In this document: in pieces, positions 1 through 7,227 of the stretch
Layout of the letters: the number at the start of each line of letters is the position of its first letter
How positions within the stretch are numbered: position 1 is the first letter of the stretch
Source of the DNA: Streptomyces fulvoviolaceus
GTDB taxonomy: Bacteria; Actinomycetota; Actinomycetes; Streptomycetales; Streptomycetaceae
Length of the DNA stretch: 23,829 nucleotides
Assembly (NCBI RefSeq): GCF_000718165.1
Contig: NZ_JOEY01000087.1
Location: 1 to 23,829, forward strand
Direction: 5' to 3'
Notes under the pieces: generated by a model
The model's database searches: none
What the model was told of the DNA's origin: nothing
Seen by the model: only the letters and a program-made list of their open reading frames with translations
Translations under genes and position numbers: made by a program

Positions 1-200
1 CCCGTCCCATCCTTCTGGGGCTCCGCCCCAGACCCCGCTCCTCAAACGCCGGAGGGGCTGGATTTTGCCGGCCGAGGCTGGACTTTCCCGGCTGGGGCTG
101 GACTTTCCCGGCCGGGGCTTGATCTTTTTAGCCCGTCCGGCGTTTGAGGACGAGGCCGTTCAGACCGAAGCGGGGGCCGGGGCGGCAGCCCCGGGAGGGC
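1..200. repeat. Composite intergenic repeat: hairpin, 20-bp tandem units and an inverted arm
   Basis: No gene is visible here. Positions 15-31 form a perfect 6-bp hairpin (CTGGGG/CCCCAG, loop CTCCG). Positions 39-60 carry a core motif CCTCAAACGCCGGA. Positions 61-120 are three units of an exact 20-bp period, each beginning GATTTT or GACTTT, with small differences. Positions 130-157 are an exact 28-base reverse complement of 23141-23168 near the other end of the window. Similarity to the 23098-23168 copy continues more loosely to about 197. The stretch is therefore two arms of one dispersed element in opposite orientation around a minisatellite. I recall related sequences as common between genes in Streptomyces. 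Any role in termination or DNA structure is inference. Confidence 0.75.
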
Positions 201-323
201 CACATCAGCGCCGGCAACTGGCACCGCGCCCCCGGCGGAGCCCCACGCCGTCTTGACGCCGCCTCTTTCCCTGGGTACCCAGAAACCAGGGCCTGTTCCT
301 CGTACGGCCCCTGGAGGTGGCGT

Positions 324-512
324 ATGGCGGGTTCGGCCAGGCATGAGACGCGGGCGTTGCTCCGTGCGCACCTGGCGGCCGCCTCTTCGTACCGCCACCT
401 CACCCGGCACTGCCCGATCTGCCACCGGCTGCTGCGACTGGCGATGGACTCCCCGCCGACCGCCCAGACGCCGGAGGAGACCGTGGAGGACGAAAGCCCC
501 ACCCCCGCATGA
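324..512 (+). CDS. Small conserved protein with a CxxC-type motif (DUF6274-like)
   Basis: This is a 62-residue protein of unknown function. An upstream in-frame ATG at 144 exists, but 324 is preferred because GGAGG at 313-317 lies 6 bases before it and the sequence before that is repeat DNA. Residues 5-41 form a likely amphipathic helical region containing H-C-P-I-C-H (residues 29-34), a compact Cys/His cluster that could bind a metal. The C-terminal 20 residues are Pro/Glu-rich and probably disordered. There is no signal peptide or membrane segment. I recall short actinobacterial proteins of this pattern (DUF6274) beside bldC, and the family name rests on that memory. It converges on bldC. 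A G+C-rich hairpin at 531-548 may end its transcript. Confidence 0.72.
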   Translation: MAGSARHETRALLRAHLAAASSYRHLTRHCPICHRLLRLAMDSPPTAQTPEETVEDESPTPA

Positions 513-803
513 CCACCGGCCGCCGCCAACCCCCGCCCTGCGGTGGGGCGCTGGAACGTGTGACTCCTCTAGCGCACACGCGCCAGAGGCAACAAGGACC
601 CTGGCATGTGACGGGTGTCACCGCATGAGTTTTTGAAACCTGGGTTCTTACCCGTCCCCTACAACCGGTCAATTTAATATGTGCAATTGCACCACTGTCA
701 GGGGCCGCCCACAGGAGATCCGACACCCCTCCCCAGACTCCGACAAGCCCGCCCACAGAGCAGTCGAACGCTCACAGCCCGCACACAAGTCCGCACACAA
801 AAA
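513..803. other. Convergent intergenic region between the DUF6274-like gene and bldC
   Basis: I see no convincing gene. It holds a hairpin at 531-548 (CCCCGCC/GGTGGGG with one G-T pair, no T run), a 5-bp inverted repeat GTGAC-GGGT-GTCAC at 608-621, and an unusually AT-rich patch at 671-692. That patch ends in the perfect 12-base palindrome GTGCAATTGCAC at 681-692. Open frames crossing it lack ribosome binding sites and overlap the bldC terminator. Confidence 0.6.
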
Positions 804-839
804 AGATCGCGCTGGACCCGGCGGAGTCCAGCGCGATCT
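804..839 (-). terminator. Intrinsic terminator of bldC
   Basis: Perfect 14-bp inverted repeat (804-817 against 826-839) with an 8-base loop. On the minus strand it is followed directly by six T residues (plus-strand A run 799-804). It lies about 145 bases past the bldC stop on the bldC strand. There is no T run on the plus-strand side, so it is read as one-directional. Confidence 0.9.
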
Positions 840-983
840 ACGACGCACCCTTGGCACTTGCTTGGAAAGCTCCAAAGAGCTTGGGCGTGGGGCCTGTTGG
901 GGCAGGACCCGCGTCGCTTGTAGCTAGGGTCCGGACGCCTCGGCCGGTTGGGGGACCTGCCGATTTGCCCGGTATTCAGTTGT

Positions 984-1190
984 TCAGGCCTCGCTGCGCT
1001 GCTGCGGGATGCCCGCGAGCAGTGCGCGGACCTCAGCCTCGCGGTAACGGCGGTGCCCGCCGAGCGTGCGGATGGAAGTGAGCTTGCCGGCCTTCGCCCA
1101 CCGCGTGACCGTCTTCGGGTCCACGCGGAACATCGTGGCGACCTCAGCCGGGGTCAGCAGCGGCTCGGCATCAGGGGTGCGAGCGGTCAT
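984..1190 (-). CDS. bldC: Developmental regulator BldC, MerR-like DNA-binding protein
   Basis: The 68-residue length and sequence match BldC, a stand-alone winged helix-turn-helix protein of the MerR/excisionase type. In Streptomyces it controls entry into sporulation, largely by holding back developmental genes during vegetative growth. Residues 11-31 (LLTPAEVATMF then VDPKTVTRW) form the helix-turn-helix. Residues 41-51 (RTLGGHRRYRE) form the wing typical of the family. There is no effector domain, as expected, since the protein binds DNA cooperatively on direct repeats. The ATG at 1190 follows a strong GAGGAGG box 6 bases upstream. A hairpin sits just before that box (1207-1228), and a strong terminator follows the gene. 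It is probably a single-gene transcript with a leader of roughly 100 bases. Confidence 0.96.
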   Translation of the reverse strand: MTARTPDAEPLLTPAEVATMFRVDPKTVTRWAKAGKLTSIRTLGGHRRYREAEVRALLAGIPQQRSEA

Positions 1191-1697
1191 GAGCGGCCTC
1201 CTCGGGAGAACCGAACCTTCTCGGTTCTTTCCTCTAAATTCTGCACCTTGACCCGCGTTGCCCGAAATGGCGGATGCGGGTCGAGTCGGTTATAGGACGA
1301 ACGGCTTGTCCTCGGCACTACAACTACACCATCTGTCCAGCCGCGTCGGCCAAACCGATGGAATTGCCCCCCAGGTGTTCATCGGCGACGGAAGCCGATG
1401 GACCATGCCATAGCGGACAGTCACGCCACTGTGACGATCAGTCACAGGACGATCAGGAGTCACCAGACCCCCCAAAGCGTGCAATGCGAGCGGAGTCCTC
1501 CCCGGACTCCTTGTCCTATTTTGGCATGAGGAGGGGTAAGAGACGCAAGGGCCGCGTACGTGCGGTCCGTCACGCTTGGCCCACACTTGAGATGAACGCC
1601 CGGATCGGGACCTACGTCCCATGTTGACGAAACCTCAGGGGAACCTGGGAACACCTTGAGCGAGGACCAAACCCCAAAACGGGCGTCAGGTCAAACG
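1191..1697. promoter_or_regulatory. Long bldC upstream region with possible promoter and operator
   Basis: About 500 bases without a supported gene. On the bldC strand a TATAAC hexamer (plus 1289-1294) is a possible -10 box, but I cannot find a good -35 at the right distance. At 1429-1447 there is a perfect dyad CTGTGAC-GATCA-GTCACAG, with further GTCAC half-motifs on both sides (1420-1475). The open frames at 1274-1627 on either strand have no ribosome binding site and no recognisable protein character, so I do not call them. Confidence 0.5.
1207..1228 (-). promoter_or_regulatory. Hairpin in the bldC mRNA leader next to the ribosome binding site
   Basis: Perfect 8-bp stem AGAACCGA/TCGGTTCT with a 6-base loop. 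In the bldC transcript it ends a few bases upstream of the GAGGAGG Shine-Dalgarno box. It could shape translation initiation or be a DNA operator. The function is not shown by the sequence. Confidence 0.55.
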
Positions 1698-2540
1698 TCA
1701 GTTCGCGGATCGACGGTCCCGGACCGCCCGCCACCGCTCCACCAGCCGCCCGTACGCGGCCCCCGCCGCGACCCCGTCGCCGTGCCGCAGCGCGTCGATC
1801 CCCTCGGCCACGTCCGCCGCCGAGTGGTCGTCCTCCAGCTCACCGGCCGGCAGCACGTGCACCAGCCCGCCGTAGTCCAGCTCCACCAGCGAGCGCGGAT
1901 GGAACTCCTCCAGCCAGCGGCCGACGTCCACCAGGCCGTCGATCAGCGGCCCCTCGTCGACGGCCTCCTTCAGGGCCCGCAGCCCCCGCGCCACCCGGCG
2001 CCGGGCCTGCACCATCGGTGTGCGGTAGCGCAGCAGCGGCGGGATCTCGCCGGAGCCCTTGTCGAAGCGCCGCTCCTCGTCGCCGACCAGCACGAACCAG
2101 TTCAGCGGCACCTGCCAGGTCGCGGTGCGGATCCAGGGCCGGGCGTCCGGGTTGCGAGCCAGCCAGCGCTCGTAGTCCTGGGCGGCCTGGTGGCGTACGA
2201 GCGGCGGCAGCACCGCGTCCAGGACGGGCGCCGGGAGCTCCTCGGCCAGCTCGTCCAGGGCCTGCCAGCCGCGCAGCCGGGTGCGCCACGGGCACACGCA
2301 CACCACCCCGTCCGCCTCGAGCACGAACGCGTCGCTGCTCTCGTGCACCGGCACCGGGATCGGCGGGGTGGGCAGCAAGTCGGCCAGGGAGCGGCGGAGT
2401 TCGTCCTGGTACGACGGACGGTCGGGGCGGCGGGCGTAGCGCGCCCAGTGGGTGCGCTCGGGCTCCGGGAAGGCGGCCAGCGGCTCGTACACGCGCAGAT
2501 AGGTCGCGTACGGGACGATCACCGAGGACACCTTGGGCAC
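1698..2540 (-). CDS. Conserved actinobacterial protein of unknown function
   Basis: Predicted 280-residue soluble protein that I do not recognise as an enzyme. The frame extends upstream to 2591, but the GTG at 2540 is preferred because a GGGAG box lies 6-7 bases before it and the protein then begins MPKVSSVIVPYATYLRVYEP. It is rich in Arg, Trp and acidic residues, with no signal peptide or membrane segment. Features include a Val/Cys strand (VVCVCPW, about residues 94-100), a long middle segment with many Trp/Arg (NPDARPWIRTATW), and an Arg-rich helical C-terminus. From memory the same position beside bldC and vdh in S. coelicolor holds a protein of this size. It is transcribed away from vdh with about 220 bases between them. 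Its codon use looks like its neighbours, with no sign of recent transfer. Confidence 0.8.
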   Translation of the reverse strand: MPKVSSVIVPYATYLRVYEPLAAFPEPERTHWARYARRPDRPSYQDELRRSLADLLPTPPIPVPVHESSDAFVLEADGVVCVCPWRTRLRGWQALDELAEELPAPVLDAVLPPLVRHQAAQDYERWLARNPDARPWIRTATWQVPLNWFVLVGDEERRFDKGSGEIPPLLRYRTPMVQARRRVARGLRALKEAVDEGPLIDGLVDVGRWLEEFHPRSLVELDYGGLVHVLPAGELEDDHSAADVAEGIDALRHGDGVAAGAAYGRLVERWRAVRDRRSAN

Positions 2541-2763
2541 GCCTGCTCCCTCCCCCGCCCTCTGCCAGGAAAACCTGCGAAACCCGCACACAAACGAGCG
2601 GGAAAACTATGCAAATCGTCGCACGGACGCACCATGGGAGTAGGTGATCCTGAGCACGGCGAGGTGGGCGGTGGCACACAGGCTCTAATCTCATGCTCAC
2701 AGCACCCGCCACCTGTACGGGAGCTGGTCTCCAACCGCCGCTACTTACCCAGGAGTCACCACA
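2541..2763. promoter_or_regulatory. Divergent promoter region between the unknown gene and vdh
   Basis: Both start regions have ribosome binding sites: GGGAG for the minus-strand gene and AGGAG at 2751-2755 for vdh. A plus-strand TAATCT at 2686-2691 is a possible vdh -10 box without a clear -35. The stretch 2575-2625 is relatively A-rich and probably carries the minus-strand promoter. No clear operator is seen. Confidence 0.4.
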
Positions 2764-3867
2764 GTGACCGACGTAACCGGCGCGCCTGCTGATGTACTGC
2801 ACACCCTGTTCCACTCGGACCAGGGGGGTCATGAGCAAGTCGTGCTCTGCCAGGACCGCAGAAGCGGCCTGAAGGCCGTCATCGCCATCCACTCCACCGC
2901 ACTGGGCCCCGCCCTCGGCGGCACGCGCTTCTACCCGTACGCGACCGAGGAGGAGGCCGTCGCCGACGCCCTGAACCTCGCGCGCGGGATGTCGTACAAG
3001 AACGCCATGGCCGGCCTGGACCACGGCGGCGGCAAGGCCGTGATCATCGGTGACCCGGACCGCGACAAGAGCGAGGAGCTGCTCCTCGCCTACGGCCGGT
3101 TCGTGGCCTCGCTCGGCGGGCGCTACGTCACCGCGTGCGACGTCGGCACGTACGTCGCCGACATGGACGTCGTCGCACGCGAGTGCCGCTGGACGACGGG
3201 CCGTTCCCCCGAGAACGGCGGCGCCGGCGACTCCTCCGTCCTCACCGCGTTCGGCGTCTACCAGGGCATGCGGGCCTCCGCGCAGCACCTGTGGGGCGAC
3301 CCCTCGCTGCGCGACCGCAGGGTCGGCATCGCGGGCGTCGGCAAGGTCGGGCACCACCTGGTCCGGCACCTGCGGGACGAGGGCGCGGAGGTCGTGGTCA
3401 CGGACGTGCGCGAGGAGGCCGTACGACGGGTTCTCGCCGCCCATCCGACGGGCGTGAGCGCGGTCGCCGACACCGAGGCGCTGATCCGCGTCGAGGGGCT
3501 GGACATCTACGCCCCCTGCGCGCTGGGCGGGGCCCTGAGCGACGACTCCGTGCCGGTGCTCACCGCGACGATCGTCTGCGGCGCCGCCAACAACCAGCTC
3601 GCCCACCCGGGCGTCGAGAAGGACCTCGCCGACCGCGGGATCCTCTACGCGCCGGACTACGTGGTGAACGCCGGCGGGGTCATCCAGGTCGCCGACGAGC
3701 TGCACGGGTTCGACTTCGAGCGGTGCAAGGCGAAGGCCGCGAAGATCTACGACACCACGCTGGCCATATTCGCACGTGCGAAGTCGGACGGGATTCCGCC
3801 GGCCGCCGCGGCCGACCGGATCGCCGAGCAGCGGATGCATGAGGCGGCCACGCAACAGGCGCGCTGA
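2764..3867 (+). CDS. vdh: Valine (branched-chain amino acid) dehydrogenase
   Basis: NAD-dependent oxidative deaminase that converts valine, leucine or isoleucine to the 2-oxo acid. In Streptomyces this feeds branched-chain acyl-CoA precursors for fatty acids and polyketides. The 367 residues fit the Glu/Leu/Phe/Val dehydrogenase family. The N-terminal catalytic domain has [21 protein letters not shown] (residues 76-96), including Lys79 and Lys91, matching the substrate and catalytic lysines of leucine dehydrogenase. The Rossmann domain has GIAGVGKVG (188-196), and CGAANNQL (272-279) and NAGGVI (302-307) complete the family signature. The GTG at 2764 follows AGGAG by 8 bases. It appears monocistronic. 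Streptomyces enzymes of this sequence are called valine dehydrogenase, but leucine dehydrogenase activity cannot be excluded from sequence. Confidence 0.95.
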   Translation: MTDVTGAPADVLHTLFHSDQGGHEQVVLCQDRRSGLKAVIAIHSTALGPALGGTRFYPYATEEEAVADALNLARGMSYKNAMAGLDHGGGKAVIIGDPDRDKSEELLLAYGRFVASLGGRYVTACDVGTYVADMDVVARECRWTTGRSPENGGAGDSSVLTAFGVYQGMRASAQHLWGDPSLRDRRVGIAGVGKVGHHLVRHLRDEGAEVVVTDVREEAVRRVLAAHPTGVSAVADTEALIRVEGLDIYAPCALGGALSDDSVPVLTATIVCGAANNQLAHPGVEKDLADRGILYAPDYVVNAGGVIQVADELHGFDFERCKAKAAKIYDTTLAIFARAKSDGIPPAAAADRIAEQRMHEAATQQAR

Positions 3868-4148
3868 GGTTTGACCGGTACCCGTCGGCGCACACTTAGA
3901 GAGAACTCTCACGTTCGTCGGCGGGTCGGCCGCCAAGAAGTGGTTAAAATCGCGGTTGACCAGCGGGGACAGGGCTCCCCGCGGGTTCTGGGCCCAGGCC
4001 CGTCCTGCGGGCGACGTACCGTATGGGCGTGGGCTCAGGTACCGTGGAAGCCCTACGGACCGGTCTCTCTACGGAGAGCCCGTTCCAGATCATGAACGCG
4101 TGTCAAGACTCTGGGGCCACCGAGCCCCGTATCCGAGGGGGTCGAGCC
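3868..4148 (+). promoter_or_regulatory. Intergenic leader before the DUF3073 gene
   Basis: A 281-base gap between two plus-strand genes. It has a small inverted repeat GAGAG-AA-CTCTC at 3899-3910, several short G+C stems, and a possible -35 TTGACC at 3957-3962 with no convincing -10 partner. An in-frame ATG at 4023 exists, but the encoded extension lacks family similarity. A GAGGGGG box precedes the ATG at 4149 instead. No vdh terminator is evident. Confidence 0.35.
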
Positions 4149-4403
4149 ATGGGGCGCGGCCGGGCAAAGGCCAAGCAGACGAAGGTCGCCCGCCAGCTGA
4201 AGTACAGCAGCGGCGGGACTGACCTCTCGCGTCTGGCCAATGAGCTGGGCGCTTCGACTTCGAGCCAGCCGCCGAATGGCGAGCCGTTCGAGGACGACGA
4301 CGAGGAAGACGACCCGTACTCCCAGTACGCGGATCTCTATAACGACGACGAGGACGAGGACGACGAGTCCGGTCCGTCGTCGCAACAACGCCGCGGCGCT
4401 TGA
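4149..4403 (+). CDS. DUF3073 family small protein
   Basis: An 84-residue protein of unknown function that I recognise as DUF3073, widespread in Actinobacteria. The basic N-terminus MGRGRAKAKQTKVARQLKY (residues 1-19) is the family hallmark and looks suited to RNA or DNA contact. Residues 23-33 (TDLSRLANELG) are a short helix. Residues 46-74 are extremely acidic (runs of Asp/Glu, with PYSQYADLY between them) and probably disordered. This split of strong positive and strong negative charge is typical. The ATG at 4149 follows GAGGGGG by about 6 bases. It is followed by a strong terminator and converges on purM. No specific function can be assigned. Confidence 0.9.
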   Translation: MGRGRAKAKQTKVARQLKYSSGGTDLSRLANELGASTSSQPPNGEPFEDDDEEDDPYSQYADLYNDDEDEDDESGPSSQQRRGA

Positions 4404-4420
4404 CGCACCAGCTGTGCTTG

Positions 4421-4459
4421 ACCCGGTCCGGAGTGGTCCACACCACCGGACCGGGTTTT
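4421..4459 (+). terminator. Intrinsic terminator of the DUF3073 gene
   Basis: Perfect 11-bp stem ACCCGGTCCGG (4421-4431) with CCGGACCGGGT (4446-4456). The loop can pair further (TGGT/ACCA), and the stem runs into TTTT on the plus strand. It lies in the 88-base gap between converging genes. There is no T run on the purM side. Confidence 0.88.
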
Positions 4460-4491
4460 GCGCTGCCCGTCAGTGGATTCAGGCGGCGCCC

Positions 4492-5559
4492 TCAGTTTGA
4501 ATACGTGCCGACCATCTCCGCACCCGTCGCGTAGTCGCCGCGGTCCGTGATCTCGCCCGCGACCCATGCCTCGACCCCGCGGTCGGCCAGCGTCGCCAGG
4601 GCCACGTCCGCCGACTCCTCCGGGACGATCGCGATCATGCCGACGCCCATGTTGAGGGTCTTCTCCAGCTCCAGGCGTTCGACCTGACCGGTCTTGCCGA
4701 CGAGGTCGAAGATCGGGGCCGGAGTCCAGGTGGAGCGGTCGACGATCGCGTGCAGGTCGTCGGGGATCACACGGGCCAGGTTGGCCGCCAGGCCGCCGCC
4801 GGTGACGTGCGAGAAGGCGTGCACCTCGGCCGTGCGGATCAGGGCCAGGCAGTCCAGCGAGTAGATCTTGGTCGGCTCCAGGAGCTCCTCGCCCAGGGTG
4901 CGGCCGAGTTCGTCGATCCGGGCGTCCAGGGAGAGGCCCGCCTCGTTCAGCAGGACGTGCCGCACGAGCGAGTACCCGTTCGAGTGAAGACCGGACGCCT
5001 CCATGGCGATGACCGCGTCACCCTTACGGATGCGATCCGCGCCAAGGAGCCGGTCGGCCTCCACGACGCCCGTACCGGCCCCGGCGACGTCGAAGTCGTC
5101 CGGGCCCAGCAGGCCGGGGTGCTCGGCCGTCTCGCCGCCCACCAGGGCGCAGCCGGCGAGCACACAGCCCTCGGCGATGCCCTTGACGATCGCGGCCACC
5201 CGCTCGGGGTGGACCTTGCCGACGCAGATGTAGTCGGTCATGAACAGCGGCTCGGCGCCGCACACCACGATGTCGTCCATGACCATCGCGACCAGGTCGT
5301 GGCCGATGGTGTCGTAGACGCCCAGCTGGCGCGCGATGTCGACCTTGGTGCCGACGCCGTCCGTGGCCGAGGCCAGCAACGGGCGCTCGAAGCGCTTGAG
5401 GGCGGAGGCGTCGAAGAGGCCGGCGAAACCGCCGAGGCCCCCGAGGACCTCGGGGCGCTGCGTCTTCTTCACCCACTCCTTCATCAGCTCGACCGCGCGG
5501 TCGCCCGCTTCGATGTCGACGCCCGCGGCTGCGTAGCTGGCACCAGTTGTCTCAGACAT
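4492..5559 (-). CDS. purM: Phosphoribosylformylglycinamidine cyclo-ligase (AIR synthetase)
   Basis: Catalyses the ATP-dependent closure of FGAM to 5-aminoimidazole ribotide, the fifth step of IMP synthesis. The 355 residues are close to the family's usual length of about 345. Visible signatures are LLASATDGVGTKV (residues 61-73) and DIVVCGAEPLFMTDY (about 95-109), which make the phosphate and nucleotide site of the PurM/PurL superfamily, then GGETAEHPG (about 141-149) and SGLHSNGYSLVR (about 189-200). The ATG at 5559 gives the expected N-terminus (SETTGASYAAAGVDIEAG). The ribosome binding site is weak (GAAAG). It lies 77 bases downstream of purF and is probably cotranscribed with it. The spacer holds a duplicated 15-base motif. 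Confidence 0.97.
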   Translation of the reverse strand: MSETTGASYAAAGVDIEAGDRAVELMKEWVKKTQRPEVLGGLGGFAGLFDASALKRFERPLLASATDGVGTKVDIARQLGVYDTIGHDLVAMVMDDIVVCGAEPLFMTDYICVGKVHPERVAAIVKGIAEGCVLAGCALVGGETAEHPGLLGPDDFDVAGAGTGVVEADRLLGADRIRKGDAVIAMEASGLHSNGYSLVRHVLLNEAGLSLDARIDELGRTLGEELLEPTKIYSLDCLALIRTAEVHAFSHVTGGGLAANLARVIPDDLHAIVDRSTWTPAPIFDLVGKTGQVERLELEKTLNMGVGMIAIVPEESADVALATLADRGVEAWVAGEITDRGDYATGAEMVGTYSN

Positions 5560-5591
5560 GACGGTGAGAACTTTCGTGTCGTACTGCAGGT

Positions 5592-5627
5592 ATTACGGGC
5601 TGCAGGTCAGGCATTACGGGCTGCAGG
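5592..5627. repeat. Duplicated 15-base motif in the purF-purM spacer
   Basis: ATTACGGGCTGCAGG occurs at 5592-5606 and again at 5613-5627, a 21-base period. A shorter TACTGCAGG lies just before at 5582-5590. It sits between the purF stop and the purM start, in what would be the purF-purM mRNA. Confidence 0.85.
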
Positions 5628-5636
5628 GCGAGCTGA

Positions 5637-7166
5637 CTACGGACGACGGATCGCGTCGGCCGCGGCCGTCGCGGCGGTGCCGGCGGCCAGCTCGGTCTCC
5701 AGGAGCTGCTTGCCGAGCAGCTCGGGGTCGGGGAGCTCCATCGGGTACTCGCCGTCGAAGCAGGCACGGCAGAGGTTCGGCTTGGCGATGGTGGTCGCCT
5801 CGATCATGCCGTCGATGGAGATGTAGGAGAGGGAGTCGGCGCCCAGCGAGGTGCCGATCTCGTCGATCGTCATGCCGTTGGCGATGAGCTCGGCACGGGT
5901 CGCGAAATCTATGCCGAAGAAGCACGGCCACTTCACGGGCGGCGAGGAGATCCGGATATGGACCTCGGCCGCGCCCGCCTCGCGGAGCATGCGGACCAGG
6001 GCCCGCTGGGTGTTGCCGCGCACGATCGAGTCGTCGACGACGACCAGGCGCTTGCCCTTGATGACTTCCTTCAGCGGGTTCAGCTTCAGGCGGATGCCGA
6101 GCTGACGGATCGTCTGGGAGGGCTGGATGAACGTACGGCCGACGTACGCGTTCTTCACCAGGCCCGCGCCGAAGGGGATGCCCGACGCCTCCGCGTAGCC
6201 GATGGCGGCCGGGGTGCCGGACTCCGGAGTCGCTATGACCAGGTCGGCCTCGACAGGGGCTTCCTTGGCGAGTTTGCGGCCCATCTCCACGCGGGAGAGG
6301 TACACGTTCCGGCCGGCGATGTCGGTGTCGGGGCGCGCGAGATAGACGTACTCGAAGACGCAGCCCTTGGGCTTCGCGTCCGCGAATCGGGAGCTGCGCA
6401 GGCCGTTCTCGTCGATGGCGATGAACTCGCCCGGCTCGATCTCGCGGACGTAGCTCGCACCGCAGATGTCGAGGGCGGCGGACTCGGAGGCGACGACCCA
6501 GCCGCGCTCCAGGCGGCCGAGGACCAGCGGGCGGATGCCCTGCGGGTCGCGGGCCGCGTAGAGGGTGTGCTCGTCCATGAAGACGAGCGAGAAGGCGCCC
6601 AGGACCTGCGGGAGGATCCGGGCGGACGCCTCTTCGATGGTCAGCGGCTTGCCGTCGTCGTCGACCTGGGCCGCGAGGAGCGCGGTGAGCAGGTCGGTGT
6701 CGTTGGTGGCGGCCACCCGGGTGGAACGGCCGTTGGTGTCCTTCGGGAGGTCGGCGACCATCTCGGCGAGCTGCGCCGTGTTGACCAGGTTGCCGTTGTG
6801 GCCGAGCGCGATCGAGCCGTGCGCGGTGGCGCGGAACGTCGGCTGGGCGTTCTCCCAGGTGGAGGCGCCGGTGGTCGAGTAGCGGGCGTGACCGACCGCG
6901 ATGTGACCCTGGAGCGAACCGAGAGAGGTCTCGTCGAAGACCTGGGACACGAGGCCCATGTCCTTGAAGACGAGGATCTGGGAGCCGTTGCTGACCGCGA
7001 TTCCCGCGGATTCCTGGCCCCGATGCTGGAGGGCGTAGAGCCCGAAGTAAGTGAGCTTGGCGACCTCTTCGCCCGGAGCCCAGACCCCGAAGACGCCGCA
7101 AGCGTCCTGAGGGCCTTTCTCGCCGGGGAGCAGATCATGATTGAGTCGACCGTCACCACGTGGCAC
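5637..7166 (-). CDS. purF: Amidophosphoribosyltransferase
   Basis: First committed enzyme of purine synthesis: PRPP plus glutamine gives phosphoribosylamine. At 509 residues it has an N-terminal Ntn glutaminase and a C-terminal PRPP-binding domain. Cys23 in DACGVFGV is the predicted nucleophile, exposed after removal of a 22-residue propeptide as in the Bacillus-type enzyme. HRGQESAGIA (48-57) and GHNGNLVN (122-129) are glutaminase motifs. VVVDDSIVRGNTQ (375-387) is the PRPP loop. Cys269, Cys415, Cys466 and Cys469 sit where the Bacillus enzyme holds its 4Fe-4S cluster, so this is the iron-sulfur, AMP/GMP-feedback type by inference. The GTG at 7166 has no Shine-Dalgarno box but has a -10 hexamer 7 bases before it, suggesting a leaderless mRNA. 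The META lipoprotein gene lies 61 bases upstream on the same strand. Confidence 0.97.
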   Translation of the reverse strand: MPRGDGRLNHDLLPGEKGPQDACGVFGVWAPGEEVAKLTYFGLYALQHRGQESAGIAVSNGSQILVFKDMGLVSQVFDETSLGSLQGHIAVGHARYSTTGASTWENAQPTFRATAHGSIALGHNGNLVNTAQLAEMVADLPKDTNGRSTRVAATNDTDLLTALLAAQVDDDGKPLTIEEASARILPQVLGAFSLVFMDEHTLYAARDPQGIRPLVLGRLERGWVVASESAALDICGASYVREIEPGEFIAIDENGLRSSRFADAKPKGCVFEYVYLARPDTDIAGRNVYLSRVEMGRKLAKEAPVEADLVIATPESGTPAAIGYAEASGIPFGAGLVKNAYVGRTFIQPSQTIRQLGIRLKLNPLKEVIKGKRLVVVDDSIVRGNTQRALVRMLREAGAAEVHIRISSPPVKWPCFFGIDFATRAELIANGMTIDEIGTSLGADSLSYISIDGMIEATTIAKPNLCRACFDGEYPMELPDPELLGKQLLETELAAGTAATAAADAIRRP

Positions 7167-7173
7167 GGCACCG

Positions 7174-7203
7174 AGTGTAGGCGAGATCGACCACTGGTCC
7201 GAA
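7174..7203 (-). promoter_or_regulatory. Predicted leaderless promoter of purF
   Basis: On the minus strand TACACT (7174-7179) lies exactly 7 bases before the GTG start. TTCGGA (7198-7203) is a weak -35 at an 18-base spacing. Transcription would begin at or next to the start codon, which agrees with the absence of a ribosome binding site. Two other genes in the window show the same geometry. Confidence 0.6.
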
Positions 7204-7227
7204 TTGGGGATACGCGCCTGTAATGGA

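Noticed and set aside
679..927. Small plus-strand frame starting in the AT-rich island
   Set aside because: It runs through the bldC terminator and has no ribosome binding site.
1274..1627. Overlapping open frames on both strands upstream of bldC
   Set aside because: No ribosome binding site, no coding-like composition, and they cover dyads better explained as regulatory DNA.
1840..3936. Long minus-strand open frame crossing vdh
   Set aside because: It runs antisense through the whole vdh gene, whose motifs are intact, and shows no protein family character.
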